In this document: piece by piece, positions 10,160 through 18,181 of the stretch
Layout of the letters: the number at the start of each line of letters is the position of its first letter
How positions within the stretch are numbered: position 1 is the first letter of the stretch
Source of the DNA: Paenibacillus kyungheensis
GTDB taxonomy: Bacteria > Bacillota > Bacilli > Paenibacillales > Paenibacillaceae
Reading direction: 5' to 3'
Length of the DNA stretch: 64,000 nt
Assembly (NCBI RefSeq): GCF_028606985.1
Contig: NZ_CP117416.1
Location: forward strand, 3,510,001 to 3,574,000
Notes under the pieces: generated by a model
Databases searched by the model: none
What the model was told of the DNA's origin: nothing
The model's input: the letters and a program-made list of their open reading frames with translations, nothing else
Made by a program: the position numbers and the translations under genes

Positions 10160-10478
10160 AGCACCAAAAAAGACCTACCCATCCCCATAAAGGGACGAGC
10201 AGGCCTCGCGTTACCACCCTAATTAGAAGACTGATCTCATACTTATAACATCATAAGATATAGTCAGCTTCTCACTTCATTATATATAACGGAATCTTCA
10301 TCCCGGCTTGATATTATAGATACATTCATTAATATCAAACGACTCCAGACCTGTAATTCAAAGGAAGTCCGCTTGCCGATTTGCACCAACCATCGGTTCT
10401 CTGAGAACGGTAATCTTCACTTCTACTGGGTGTCTTTCTTCGTCTTTGTGTTATGTAATTGTAGATTGCTTCAACGTA
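10160..10478 (-). promoter_or_regulatory. T-box riboswitch leader of tyrS (Tyr specifier)
   Basis: On the minus strand the T-box element TAGGGTGGTAACGCG is present (complement at 10207-10220). It is followed by a terminator, GGCCTGCTCGTCCC pairing with GGGGATGGGTAGGTC, then TTTTTT (10171-10166). Upstream, Stem I has an AGTA/GAA-type specifier loop, and UAC (complement at 10353-10355), a tyrosine codon, sits at the specifier position (GAATTACAGG). Uncharged tRNA-Tyr should stabilise the antiterminator and raise tyrS expression. Boundaries are approximate. Confidence 0.93.
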
Positions 10479-10483
10479 TCACT

Positions 10484-10513
10484 TTTATAACATACCTTTT
10501 GCAAACAAGTCAA
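10484..10513 (-). promoter_or_regulatory. Promoter of the tyrS T-box transcript
   Basis: Minus-strand TTGACT (10513-10508) and TATAAA (10489-10484) are 18 bases apart, just before the T-box Stem I. Confidence 0.75.
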
Positions 10514-10586
10514 TGCTTGTTCACATCCGACTTTGTGCCCATCCTACTTTTATCGTTCAGAAGAAACTGATTATAGCGTAATTTTT

Positions 10587-10596
10587 ATGCTATAAT
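10587..10596 (+). promoter_or_regulatory. Extended -10 promoter of the penicillin-binding protein gene
   Basis: TGCTATAAT (TATAAT at 10591-10596 with TG one base upstream) lies 27 bases before the start codon. The -35 region is weak. The untranslated leader would be short. Confidence 0.65.
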
Positions 10597-10622
10597 AGTG
10601 GCTGGTAAAAGGGGGAAGTTAC

Positions 10623-13600
10623 ATGGCTGAAAAGAAGGACAAGCGTCCAACAAATAATTCCGCTAGCAAGCACTCTGGATTCCGCAAATTACTCACTGTG
10701 TTCAAATGGGTAGTTATTGCTGGTTTTGCTATTTGCCTGTTCGGTGGAGGTATTTTGATGGGCTACGTTTCTTCGATTGTAAAAGACGAACCTGTGCGTT
10801 CGCGTGAAGAAATAGTCAAAAAGATCAATGAAAATGCAGTGACCGGCTTTGCTTATTTTAATGACGGTTCCCCGATTGGACAACTTCGTACAGAAGAAGA
10901 TCGTCGATTGGTGACTTATGAACAGATTCCTCAACCTGTCATCGACGCCATTATTTCCATAGAAGATAATCATTTTTATGAACATAAAGGTGTAGATATG
11001 AATGGTACGCTGCGCGCTGTCAAACAGCGGGTACTGAATGAATCCGTCCAAACCGGAGGGAGTACGCTTACACAGCAATTGTCGAGACGGGTATTTTTGA
11101 ACTTGGACAAAACAGATGATCGCAAAATTAAAGAAATGTTGCTTTCTCTTCGTATCGAACGCTTTATGACCAAAAACGAAATTTTGACTGCCTACTTGAA
11201 CAAAATGCCTTTCGGTAAAGGTTCAAGCGGATACAATATTTTTGGAATCAAAGCAGCAGCCAAAGGGATTTTTGCTCTAAATGATTTGAGTAAAATCAAT
11301 ATTGCTGAAGCCGCTTATATTGCAGGGCTACCTCAATTACCAACAGCTTATTCTGCTTTTGATAGCAACGGTAAATTCAATGAAAAAGGATTTAAACGTG
11401 CTGTAGGCAGGCAACAACTGGTTCTTGAACGTATGAAAGAGTTAGGTAAGATTACAGCGAGTGAATACAATGAAGCGATTAATTTCGATCTCAAAAGTGC
11501 ACTGGCTAAACCAACCGCCAAAGCGTATTCTCAATATCCTTATCTTATGATGGAAATTGAACGACAAGGCGCACAAACAATTGTAAAAATGGAAAATCCA
11601 GATTTGGATATGTCTACTTTATCTTCAGAAGAACGCAATCAATTGTTTGAAGATGCTCGTCAAAAATTGTTAACTGGTGGTTATCGTGTATATACGACGA
11701 TTAACAAAACGGTCTATAACACGATGCATGAAGTAGCAGAAGACAGCAGCAACTTCTCGCCTGATAGCAATACTAAAGGTAAAGAACAAACAGCCGCTAT
11801 GATGATCAATCACAAAACTGGCGCTATTCTCGGTATGATTGAAGGTCGTAGCTTCCAAGAAGAACAAATGAATTATGCTACCCAGATGACACGTCAGCCT
11901 GGTTCTACAATGAAGCCAATCGCTGCTTATCTGCCTGCGCTCGATGCAGGTCTGGTACAACCGGCAAGTATTGTAGATGATGCTCCGATTATTTTGAAAG
12001 ATGGGGGCAAAGGATATCACATCCCTGCGAATGCAAATGGACGTTATCAAGGTCTAGTGACGGCTCGTACTGCTCTTGATGAATCGTTAAATGTCCCTGC
12101 TCTCAAACTATTTAATCAAAAAGTAGGTATTGATAAAGCTTGGACATTTGCTAAAAAATTAGGCATTACGACGATTCAGGATACCGATTACTCTGCACAA
12201 ACAGGAGTACTCGGCGGTCTTAAATATGGAGTGACTGTCGAAGAATTAACCAATGCGTATGGATCTATTCCGAATCAAGGGATATTCAATGATGCTTATA
12301 TGATCGACAAAATTGTTGATCCTTATAACAAAATTGTCTACAAACACAAAGCTGATCCACAACGAGTCTTTTCCAAACAAACAGCTTATCTAATGACAGA
12401 TATGCTTCGTACTGTTATTACAGATTCACGTGGTACAGGTAGAACGATGCAGACGTTATTTAATAAATACGGCAAAATACCAATCGTCGGTAAAACGGGT
12501 TCCACTCAGAACTATGCCGATGTCTGGTTTATGGGCTTTACGCCAGATGTAACGCTCGGGGTATGGGCAGGTTATCGTGAACCAGTGAACACCCTATCCG
12601 AGGATGGAAAAAAACGTGCTCGTACTTTATGGGCAACGATTATGAACAAAGTGACCGATAGTGATCCTGAATTGTTCAAAACAGACGCATTTACCAAACC
12701 AGACGGCATTGTAACGCAAACAGTCTCTGGATTCAGCGGTAAATTACCAACGTCTGCTACACGGCAATCTGGTAACCTTGTCACTGATATTTTCAATGCT
12801 AAGTATGTACCTAAAGACTTTGATGACGGTGTAGCTTATGCGAAATACATTACGTACAATGGTGTAAATTATATTCCACAAGATGGCACACCAGATGATA
12901 TGGTGAATCAACGTACTGTAGTTAAACGTGAAATGCCGATCTCTGAATTGATCAAAGATCTGCAACATGCATTAGCTAATATGTCAGGGCCTAAATATGC
13001 ACTATGGCGTTATCTACCTGAAGATGCAGGCGCAGATGCTCCAACACGTATTGATCCAAGACAAGATGATGGTGGCTCACCTAATCCGCCTAGCAATGTA
13101 CGCTTATCTACTAGCGGTAGTGATGCTCGTATTACATTTAACTCTGGCGGTTCTGGTGATGTAGTCGGTTATCGTCTATATCGTTCAGCCGGCGATGGTT
13201 CGTATCAATATCAGAAATCAGCACAATTAGGCAGCAGTCAATTCAATTCATTTGTCTCTGCTAATGGCAATTTCTCTTTCTATGTTACTGCTGTCGATGT
13301 AGGTGGACATGAATCTAGTCCAAGTAATACTGTTGATTACAGTGCTGCTCCTGTGCCTGTAGAAGAGCCAGATGAAGGCACTTTATTACCAGATGGAACG
13401 ACTGAAGAACCTTCAACAGATGGTACATCACCAGCTGAAGGTAACGCTACTGACCCTGCTACGACTACAGAAGAAGCTGCTCCTGCTAAAGCAAAAGTAG
13501 CTCCTTCTGCTCCATCTTCACTTAGCGCTAAAGGTGCAGGTAAAAGTGCAGTCGTGATCTCGTGGGGCGCTCCATCTCAGTCTGCAAGTAATTACAAAGT

Positions 13601-13769
13601 ATACTTTAGCAAAACAAGTGGGGGTCCTTACAATCTAGCCGGATCTACACCAGATACAAAGTTCCAATATAATTCCAGTCGCAAAATTGATGGTTGGTTT
13701 TATGTAGTAGCGGTCAATGAGAGTGGTTCATCCCCACCATCATCGCCAATACAATATAAAGGTAAGTAA
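10623..13769 (+). CDS. Class A penicillin-binding protein 1A with two C-terminal fibronectin-III modules
   Basis: A bifunctional peptidoglycan synthase. One membrane anchor (about 28-50) follows a basic cytoplasmic tail. The GT51 glycosyltransferase shows EDNHFYEHKGVD (catalytic Glu) and GGSTLTQQL. The transpeptidase shows the serine motif STMK (in RQPGSTMKP), SLN, and KTGS. After about residue 810 come a fibronectin-III-like domain (PPSNVRLSTSG to YRLYRSAGDG), an acidic Thr/Pro/Ala-rich linker (about 900-950) and a second fibronectin-III domain ending the protein. 1048 residues exceeds Bacillus PBP1 (about 914). The GGGGGAAG ribosome site and ATG are clear. Single gene with its own promoter and terminator. 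Confidence 0.93.
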   Translation: MAEKKDKRPTNNSASKHSGFRKLLTVFKWVVIAGFAICLFGGGILMGYVSSIVKDEPVRSREEIVKKINENAVTGFAYFNDGSPIGQLRTEEDRRLVTYEQIPQPVIDAIISIEDNHFYEHKGVDMNGTLRAVKQRVLNESVQTGGSTLTQQLSRRVFLNLDKTDDRKIKEMLLSLRIERFMTKNEILTAYLNKMPFGKGSSGYNIFGIKAAAKGIFALNDLSKINIAEAAYIAGLPQLPTAYSAFDSNGKFNEKGFKRAVGRQQLVLERMKELGKITASEYNEAINFDLKSALAKPTAKAYSQYPYLMMEIERQGAQTIVKMENPDLDMSTLSSEERNQLFEDARQKLLTGGYRVYTTINKTVYNTMHEVAEDSSNFSPDSNTKGKEQTAAMMINHKTGAILGMIEGRSFQEEQMNYATQMTRQPGSTMKPIAAYLPALDAGLVQPASIVDDAPIILKDGGKGYHIPANANGRYQGLVTARTALDESLNVPALKLFNQKVGIDKAWTFAKKLGITTIQDTDYSAQTGVLGGLKYGVTVEELTNAYGSIPNQGIFNDAYMIDKIVDPYNKIVYKHKADPQRVFSKQTAYLMTDMLRTVITDSRGTGRTMQTLFNKYGKIPIVGKTGSTQNYADVWFMGFTPDVTLGVWAGYREPVNTLSEDGKKRARTLWATIMNKVTDSDPELFKTDAFTKPDGIVTQTVSGFSGKLPTSATRQSGNLVTDIFNAKYVPKDFDDGVAYAKYITYNGVNYIPQDGTPDDMVNQRTVVKREMPISELIKDLQHALANMSGPKYALWRYLPEDAGADAPTRIDPRQDDGGSPNPPSNVRLSTSGSDARITFNSGGSGDVVGYRLYRSAGDGSYQYQKSAQLGSSQFNSFVSANGNFSFYVTAVDVGGHESSPSNTVDYSAAPVPVEEPDEGTLLPDGTTEEPSTDGTSPAEGNATDPATTTEEAAPAKAKVAPSAPSSLSAKGAGKSAVVISWGAPSQSASNYKVYFSKTSGGPYNLAGSTPDTKFQYNSSRKIDGWFYVVAVNESGSSPPSSPIQYKGK

Positions 13770-13784
13770 AAATACTGATATACT

Positions 13785-13829
13785 AAACAGCGAATACCGA
13801 TTGAATATAATCGATATTCGCTGTTTTTT
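13785..13829 (+). terminator. Terminator after the penicillin-binding protein gene
   Basis: AAACAGCGAATA and TATTCGCTGTTT arms with additional inner pairing, then a T-run. Confidence 0.88.
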
Positions 13830-13911
13830 CTGTTTGTTTATAGATAAAAAGTGATAAACATTGATTTGAATTCAATCGTAACGCTCGCCTACTATACCTA
13901 TAAAGCACAAC

Positions 13912-13950
13912 AAAAAAAAGCATCTTTCCTTTGCAGGAGAAGATGCTTTT
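13912..13950 (-). terminator. ccpA terminator
   Basis: AAAGCATCTTTCC and the partly matching GGAGAAGATGCTTT arms, followed by eight Ts on the minus strand. Confidence 0.85.
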
Positions 13951-13983
13951 ATCTATATTCATAGTTATTAATGATATGAACTA

Positions 13984-14991
13984 TTAGTTCAATTGATTTA
14001 CAGAAAGACGTAGAATCGTTTCGTGTGGCAAAATAACACGTGTATTCTCAACGTTTTCTTTTTTCATCAATTTCGTTAATAGACGCATAGCTACAGCACC
14101 CAGATCATACATCGGTTGCGCTACGGTTGTAAGCTGTGGACGAACCATAGAAGCAAGACGAATATTATCTACAGAAATAATAGAGAAGTCGTCCGGTACT
14201 TTCAAACCTTCGTCTTGAATACTGTGAATCGCACCAATAGCCATTTCATCGGTTGCTGCAAAAATAGCAGTTGGACGTTTTTTGAGACCGATAAAATATT
14301 TCATAGCTTCTACGCCAGATTCATAACGATAGTTACCGATACGTACCCAGTCTTCTTTGTATTCAATATTGGCTGCTTCTAAAGCTTTTTTGTATCCTTG
14401 AAAACGGGAGTATCCATTTGCAGGATCTTGTAATGTACCACTGATCATTGCAATCTCACGGTGTCCATGACGAATCAATGTGTTTACAGCATCAAAAGCT
14501 GCTGCTTCATGATCGATATCTACTGATGGAATCAATCCATTTTCATCACGAGTTGCACATAATACGATCGGTACAGCTGAAGATTGAAATGCTTGTAAAT
14601 GATCTTCTGTTACTGTTCCGCCCATAAATAATAGACCATCTACTTGCTTTTCTAACAATGTGTTTACCACACGAATTTCTTTTTCTTTTTTCTTATCTGC
14701 ATTACAAAGGATAATATTGTAATGATACATATTCGCAATATCTTCGATACCGCGGGCAATTTCTGCAAAAATAGAATTTGAAATATCAGGAATAACAACG
14801 CCTACAGTGGTGGTTTTCTTACTTGCCAATCCACGTGCTACTGCGTTAGGACGATATCCTAGACGTTCTATTGCTTCATAAACTTTTTTGCGTGTTTGTG
14901 GTTTTACGTTCGGATTATTATTCACTACACGAGATACTGTAGCCATAGATACTCCAGCTTCGCGTGCTACATCATAAATGGTTACTGTCAC
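13984..14991 (-). CDS. ccpA: Catabolite control protein A (LacI family)
   Basis: The global regulator of carbon catabolite control; with Ser-phosphorylated HPr or Crh it binds cre sites. An N-terminal LacI helix-turn-helix ([20 protein letters not shown], hinge [14 protein letters not shown]) is followed by a periplasmic-binding-like core. The sequence follows Bacillus CcpA closely ([24 protein letters not shown]). I prefer the GTG at 14991, which gives 335 residues, like Bacillus CcpA, with GGAGAG about 7 bases upstream; ATG and TTG codons at 15006 and 15012 are alternatives. A YtxJ homologue lies just upstream, as in the Bacillus ytxJ-aroA-ccpA region. Confidence 0.93.
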   Translation of the reverse strand: MTVTIYDVAREAGVSMATVSRVVNNNPNVKPQTRKKVYEAIERLGYRPNAVARGLASKKTTTVGVVIPDISNSIFAEIARGIEDIANMYHYNIILCNADKKKEKEIRVVNTLLEKQVDGLLFMGGTVTEDHLQAFQSSAVPIVLCATRDENGLIPSVDIDHEAAAFDAVNTLIRHGHREIAMISGTLQDPANGYSRFQGYKKALEAANIEYKEDWVRIGNYRYESGVEAMKYFIGLKKRPTAIFAATDEMAIGAIHSIQDEGLKVPDDFSIISVDNIRLASMVRPQLTTVAQPMYDLGAVAMRLLTKLMKKENVENTRVILPHETILRLSVNQLN

Positions 14992-15105
14992 GGTCCTTCT
15001 CTCCATTACCAATAAATTTTCTTCATGTTTTCAAGAATTTGCTTCGTTTTTCATTTAGATTCATGATACGCTAAAATAGTATGACTTGCAATCATTGTTA
15101 TGATG

Positions 15106-15447
15106 TTAAGATAGCGCTTCACGTAGCGAACTTACTGTAATCTTCGAGTGTGAAGTGTTCCAGACAGGCTCACCATTTTTAACTAAAATCACTTGTGGTG
15201 ATTCATGTTTGACTTGCAAATGTTCTGCTACTGCATTCGATACATCGCGATTTTCCACTACATAGACCAATCCATAATCGACATCTTCACTTGGATTGCT
15301 TTCCAAATACGATTTAAATTCACTATAAGCGCCAGCGCTAATCGGACAACGAGTACTATGTTTAAATACAAGCAGTGGTTTTTGTGTTGTATGATTCAAA
15401 GCTTCTTGTAACTGATCGGTTGTAGTCATCTGAGTTACACTTGCCAT
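15106..15447 (-). CDS. brxC: Monothiol bacilliredoxin BrxC (YtxJ family, DUF2847)
   Basis: A small thioredoxin-like protein (113 residues) of the bacillithiol redox system. The motif STRCPIS holds the single active cysteine, typical of YtxJ/BrxC, in place of thioredoxin's CxxC. SPQVILVKNGE is the usual cis-Pro strand. By family it removes bacillithiol from, or reduces, oxidised proteins. I chose the ATG at 15447: AGGGGA is about 10 bases upstream, while the GTG at 15456 is only 1-2 bases from it. It lies 114 bases upstream of ccpA in the same direction, a conserved neighbourhood. Confidence 0.9.
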   Translation of the reverse strand: MASVTQMTTTDQLQEALNHTTQKPLLVFKHSTRCPISAGAYSEFKSYLESNPSEDVDYGLVYVVENRDVSNAVAEHLQVKHESPQVILVKNGEPVWNTSHSKITVSSLREALS

Positions 15448-15748
15448 TATGCACACATCCCCTTTTGCTATTAATTAATGTAAGAACGTTTTCATGAATA
15501 ACTATCATAAGTATCTTAACAAATAACAGTGTAAAAATCCATTTTTTTGTCATTGTTACCGTTTTTTCAGCCGAATTTAGATGAATGTAATTTTCATAAT
15601 GTTTTCTTTTCATTCTTCTGAGTCTTTTTTTTCATGATCATGGATTTTGATCCTTATCGTTTATTTTGATACAATGAACCTCAATAATGGGATTGATCGG
15701 TTCATATCGATCGCTATCATAGAATATAACTCTGAAAGGAATGATGAT

Positions 15749-16276
15749 ATGAGATTAGCAGGTAAAAAAGTCATTGCTTTAGTAGATGAGGAATTTGAAG
15801 ACTTGGAACTATGGGTTCCTGTGTATCGAGTACGTGAAGAAGGTGCTGAAGTTCATCTAGCTGGTGCGGATCGCGGTAAAAAGTATATTGGTAAATATGG
15901 AGTACCTGCTGAAGCAGAATATAGCTTTGACGAATTAGACAGTGCTGATTATGATGGTATTTTGGTTCCTGGAGGTTGGGCACCAGATAAATTACGTCGC
16001 TATCCTAAAGTATTAGAACTGGTGCGAGAAATGCATGAAGCTCGCAAACCTATCGGTCAAATCTGTCATGCAGGATGGGTATTGATCTCAGCCGGCATTT
16101 TAGAAGGCGTTACTGTTACTTCTACACCGGGTATTCGTGATGATATGCAAAATGCAGGTGCTATCTGGAAAGATGAAGCTGTTGTGGTTGATGGACATAT
16201 TATTTCAGCTCGTCGTCCACCGGATCTTCCTCCATATGGCAAAGCCTTTTGTGATGCGTTAGCTGAAAAAGTGTAA
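15749..16276 (+). CDS. DJ-1/PfpI family protein (class I glutamine-amidotransferase-like)
   Basis: A 175-residue alpha/beta protein of the PfpI/YraA family. The nucleophile elbow IGQICHAGW carries the conserved Cys, with His just after it, and FEDLELWVPVYRVREEGAEV near the start carries the conserved Glu. Members are assigned deglycase, glyoxalase or protease activity and are often stress-induced; which applies cannot be told. I chose the ATG at 15749 because GAAAGGA lies about 8 bases upstream and the family starts with KKVIALV-type residues; the 34-residue upstream extension is unsupported. Single gene. Confidence 0.87.
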   Translation: MRLAGKKVIALVDEEFEDLELWVPVYRVREEGAEVHLAGADRGKKYIGKYGVPAEAEYSFDELDSADYDGILVPGGWAPDKLRRYPKVLELVREMHEARKPIGQICHAGWVLISAGILEGVTVTSTPGIRDDMQNAGAIWKDEAVVVDGHIISARRPPDLPPYGKAFCDALAEKV

Positions 16277-16355
16277 CTATTGTATTTGTGGTGATCACCA
16301 TTTAACAGCATAAGTACAGCAATATTTTAATAGACATAACAGGCTAAATATAAAC

Positions 16356-16391
16356 AAAAAAGACATACCGTTAAAAGGTATGTCTTTTTTT
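16356..16391. terminator. Terminator after ptsI and the PfpI gene (bidirectional)
   Basis: AAAAAAGACATACC and GGTATGTCTTTTTTT arms; usable in both directions. Confidence 0.88.
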
Positions 16392-16421
16392 GCTCTAATC
16401 TATAGAGTAAGATAAATCATT

Positions 16422-18179
16422 TTATGAAGTAGATGAAGCAAAAGAAGCATCTGAATCTGTTAATGTATTCATATATTGTTGAATACCTTCTTCGATCGCT
16501 TGCGATGTTTTTAATTTCATCCACGATAATGCTTGACTGCTCGCTTGCTTGGAATCAGTATTCAGTATACTCTGTTTAACTCGCAACAATGATTGTGGTG
16601 ACATACTTAGATGATCGACACCCATCTGTAACCAAAATGGAATAGAACGCTCATCGCCAGCCATTTCTCCGCATACACTCACAGGAATGCCTTCTGCATG
16701 AGCTGCTTGAATCGTACTGCGTAACATACGCAACACAGCCGGATGATAAGGATTATACATATGAGCAATATGTTCATTCATACGATCAACAGCCAGTACA
16801 TATTGCACCAGATCATTAGTGCCGATACTGAAAAAGTCACATTCTTCAGCGAGTAGATCCGCTATCGCAACTGCTGCTGGAATTTCGATCATAATACCAA
16901 CTTGAATCTCACGATTGTAAGGCAATCCTCGTTGATCCAATTCATCCATCGCTTCATGCAAAATAACATTAGCTTGTTGTACCTCTTCTACAGAAGAGAT
17001 CATCGGATACATGATTTTGACTGCTCCATAAGCACTTGCACGTAATATCGCAAGAAGCTGTGTTTTGAACATTTCTGTATGTTCCAGACAGATACGAATT
17101 GCTCGATAACCGAGAAATGGATTTTCTTCTTCAGGTAAAGGGAAATAATCCAGTTCTTTATCTCCACCAATATCAAGCGTACGAATAACCACTGCCTGTC
17201 CTTTGGCTTTCTCTGCCACTAAGCGATACACTTCAAACTGCTCTCGCTCACTTGGAAAAGAATTACGATCCATATACATAAATTCTGTACGGAACAAGCC
17301 TACACCTTTGGCTCCATTTTTCAAAGCGATATCCAATTCTTTAATCGAACTAATATTCGCTGAGAGACGCATAGGGATACCGTCTTTGGTAATAGAGTCA
17401 ACAGTAGACAACATCTCTAGCTGACGCTTACGGCGATCCTGAGCAGTTCTAATCAGCTTATAATGCTCGATCGTTTGTTGATCAGGATGAACAATAATTT
17501 TACCATTATCGCCATCAACAATAATCATTTCGCCTGTCTGAATCGGTGGGTCTAATTGACTTTCTAATCCAGAGACAAGCGGAATCCCGATCGCTCGTGC
17601 CATAATCGCAGAATGCGATGTTTTCCCGCCTAAAATAGTAGCAATTCCCAGTACATTATGTGGATTCAAATGAACCAATTGCGAAGGCGATAACTCTTTG
17701 GCGACCAGAATGTAAGGTTGTGTATCTGTAGGCAAAGTCACCTCAGGTGCACCAAGTAAATGTTTAAGTAGACGGTTACCGACATCTTTAATATCAGCAG
17801 CCCGTTCTTTCATATATTCATCATCCAGTAGATCAAACATCGTTACAAAGTGGTTAATCGCTTCTTGTACAGCTACTTCTGCCGCTTTGTATTGGCGTTC
17901 GATAATACCGCGAATCTCATTCATAAATTCAGGATCTTCCAAAATAGCTAAATGAGCATCAAAAATACTTGATTCTTCGGGACCTGCGATTTCCTCGAAT
18001 TCATTTTTCATCAGCTCAATCTCAGTTTTGGATGTACGAATGCCTTCATATAAGCGCTCAAATTCTTGCGCAAGGTCTGTCGGATCAAGACACTGATCCG
18101 GTACATCCCATTCCCATGTTGGCAACACAAAAGCTTTTCCTATGGCTACTCCACCAGCAGCTGCGATTCCTTTGATCAT
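16422..18179 (-). CDS. ptsI: PTS Enzyme I (phosphoenolpyruvate-protein phosphotransferase)
   Basis: The general PTS enzyme that autophosphorylates from PEP and passes phosphate to HPr. The 585-residue protein has the swivelling His domain GGKTSHSAIMARAIGIP (phospho-His near residue 190), the PEP/Mg site FRTEFMYMDR, and the C-terminal VSVCGEMAGD with the active Cys. Its ATG lies 2 bases after the stop of the upstream EIICBA gene, so the two are surely co-transcribed. The usual ptsH is missing between them. A hydrophilic tail of about 15 residues rich in Ser/Ala ends the protein. Confidence 0.96.
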   Translation of the reverse strand: MIKGIAAAGGVAIGKAFVLPTWEWDVPDQCLDPTDLAQEFERLYEGIRTSKTEIELMKNEFEEIAGPEESSIFDAHLAILEDPEFMNEIRGIIERQYKAAEVAVQEAINHFVTMFDLLDDEYMKERAADIKDVGNRLLKHLLGAPEVTLPTDTQPYILVAKELSPSQLVHLNPHNVLGIATILGGKTSHSAIMARAIGIPLVSGLESQLDPPIQTGEMIIVDGDNGKIIVHPDQQTIEHYKLIRTAQDRRKRQLEMLSTVDSITKDGIPMRLSANISSIKELDIALKNGAKGVGLFRTEFMYMDRNSFPSEREQFEVYRLVAEKAKGQAVVIRTLDIGGDKELDYFPLPEEENPFLGYRAIRICLEHTEMFKTQLLAILRASAYGAVKIMYPMISSVEEVQQANVILHEAMDELDQRGLPYNREIQVGIMIEIPAAVAIADLLAEECDFFSIGTNDLVQYVLAVDRMNEHIAHMYNPYHPAVLRMLRSTIQAAHAEGIPVSVCGEMAGDERSIPFWLQMGVDHLSMSPQSLLRVKQSILNTDSKQASSQALSWMKLKTSQAIEEGIQQYMNTLTDSDASFASSTS

Positions 18180-18181
18180 GT

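Noticed and set aside
15362-15613. An 83-codon minus-strand frame overlapping the brxC start
   Set aside because: Wrong frame relative to brxC, no ribosome site, and it runs through the promoter region.
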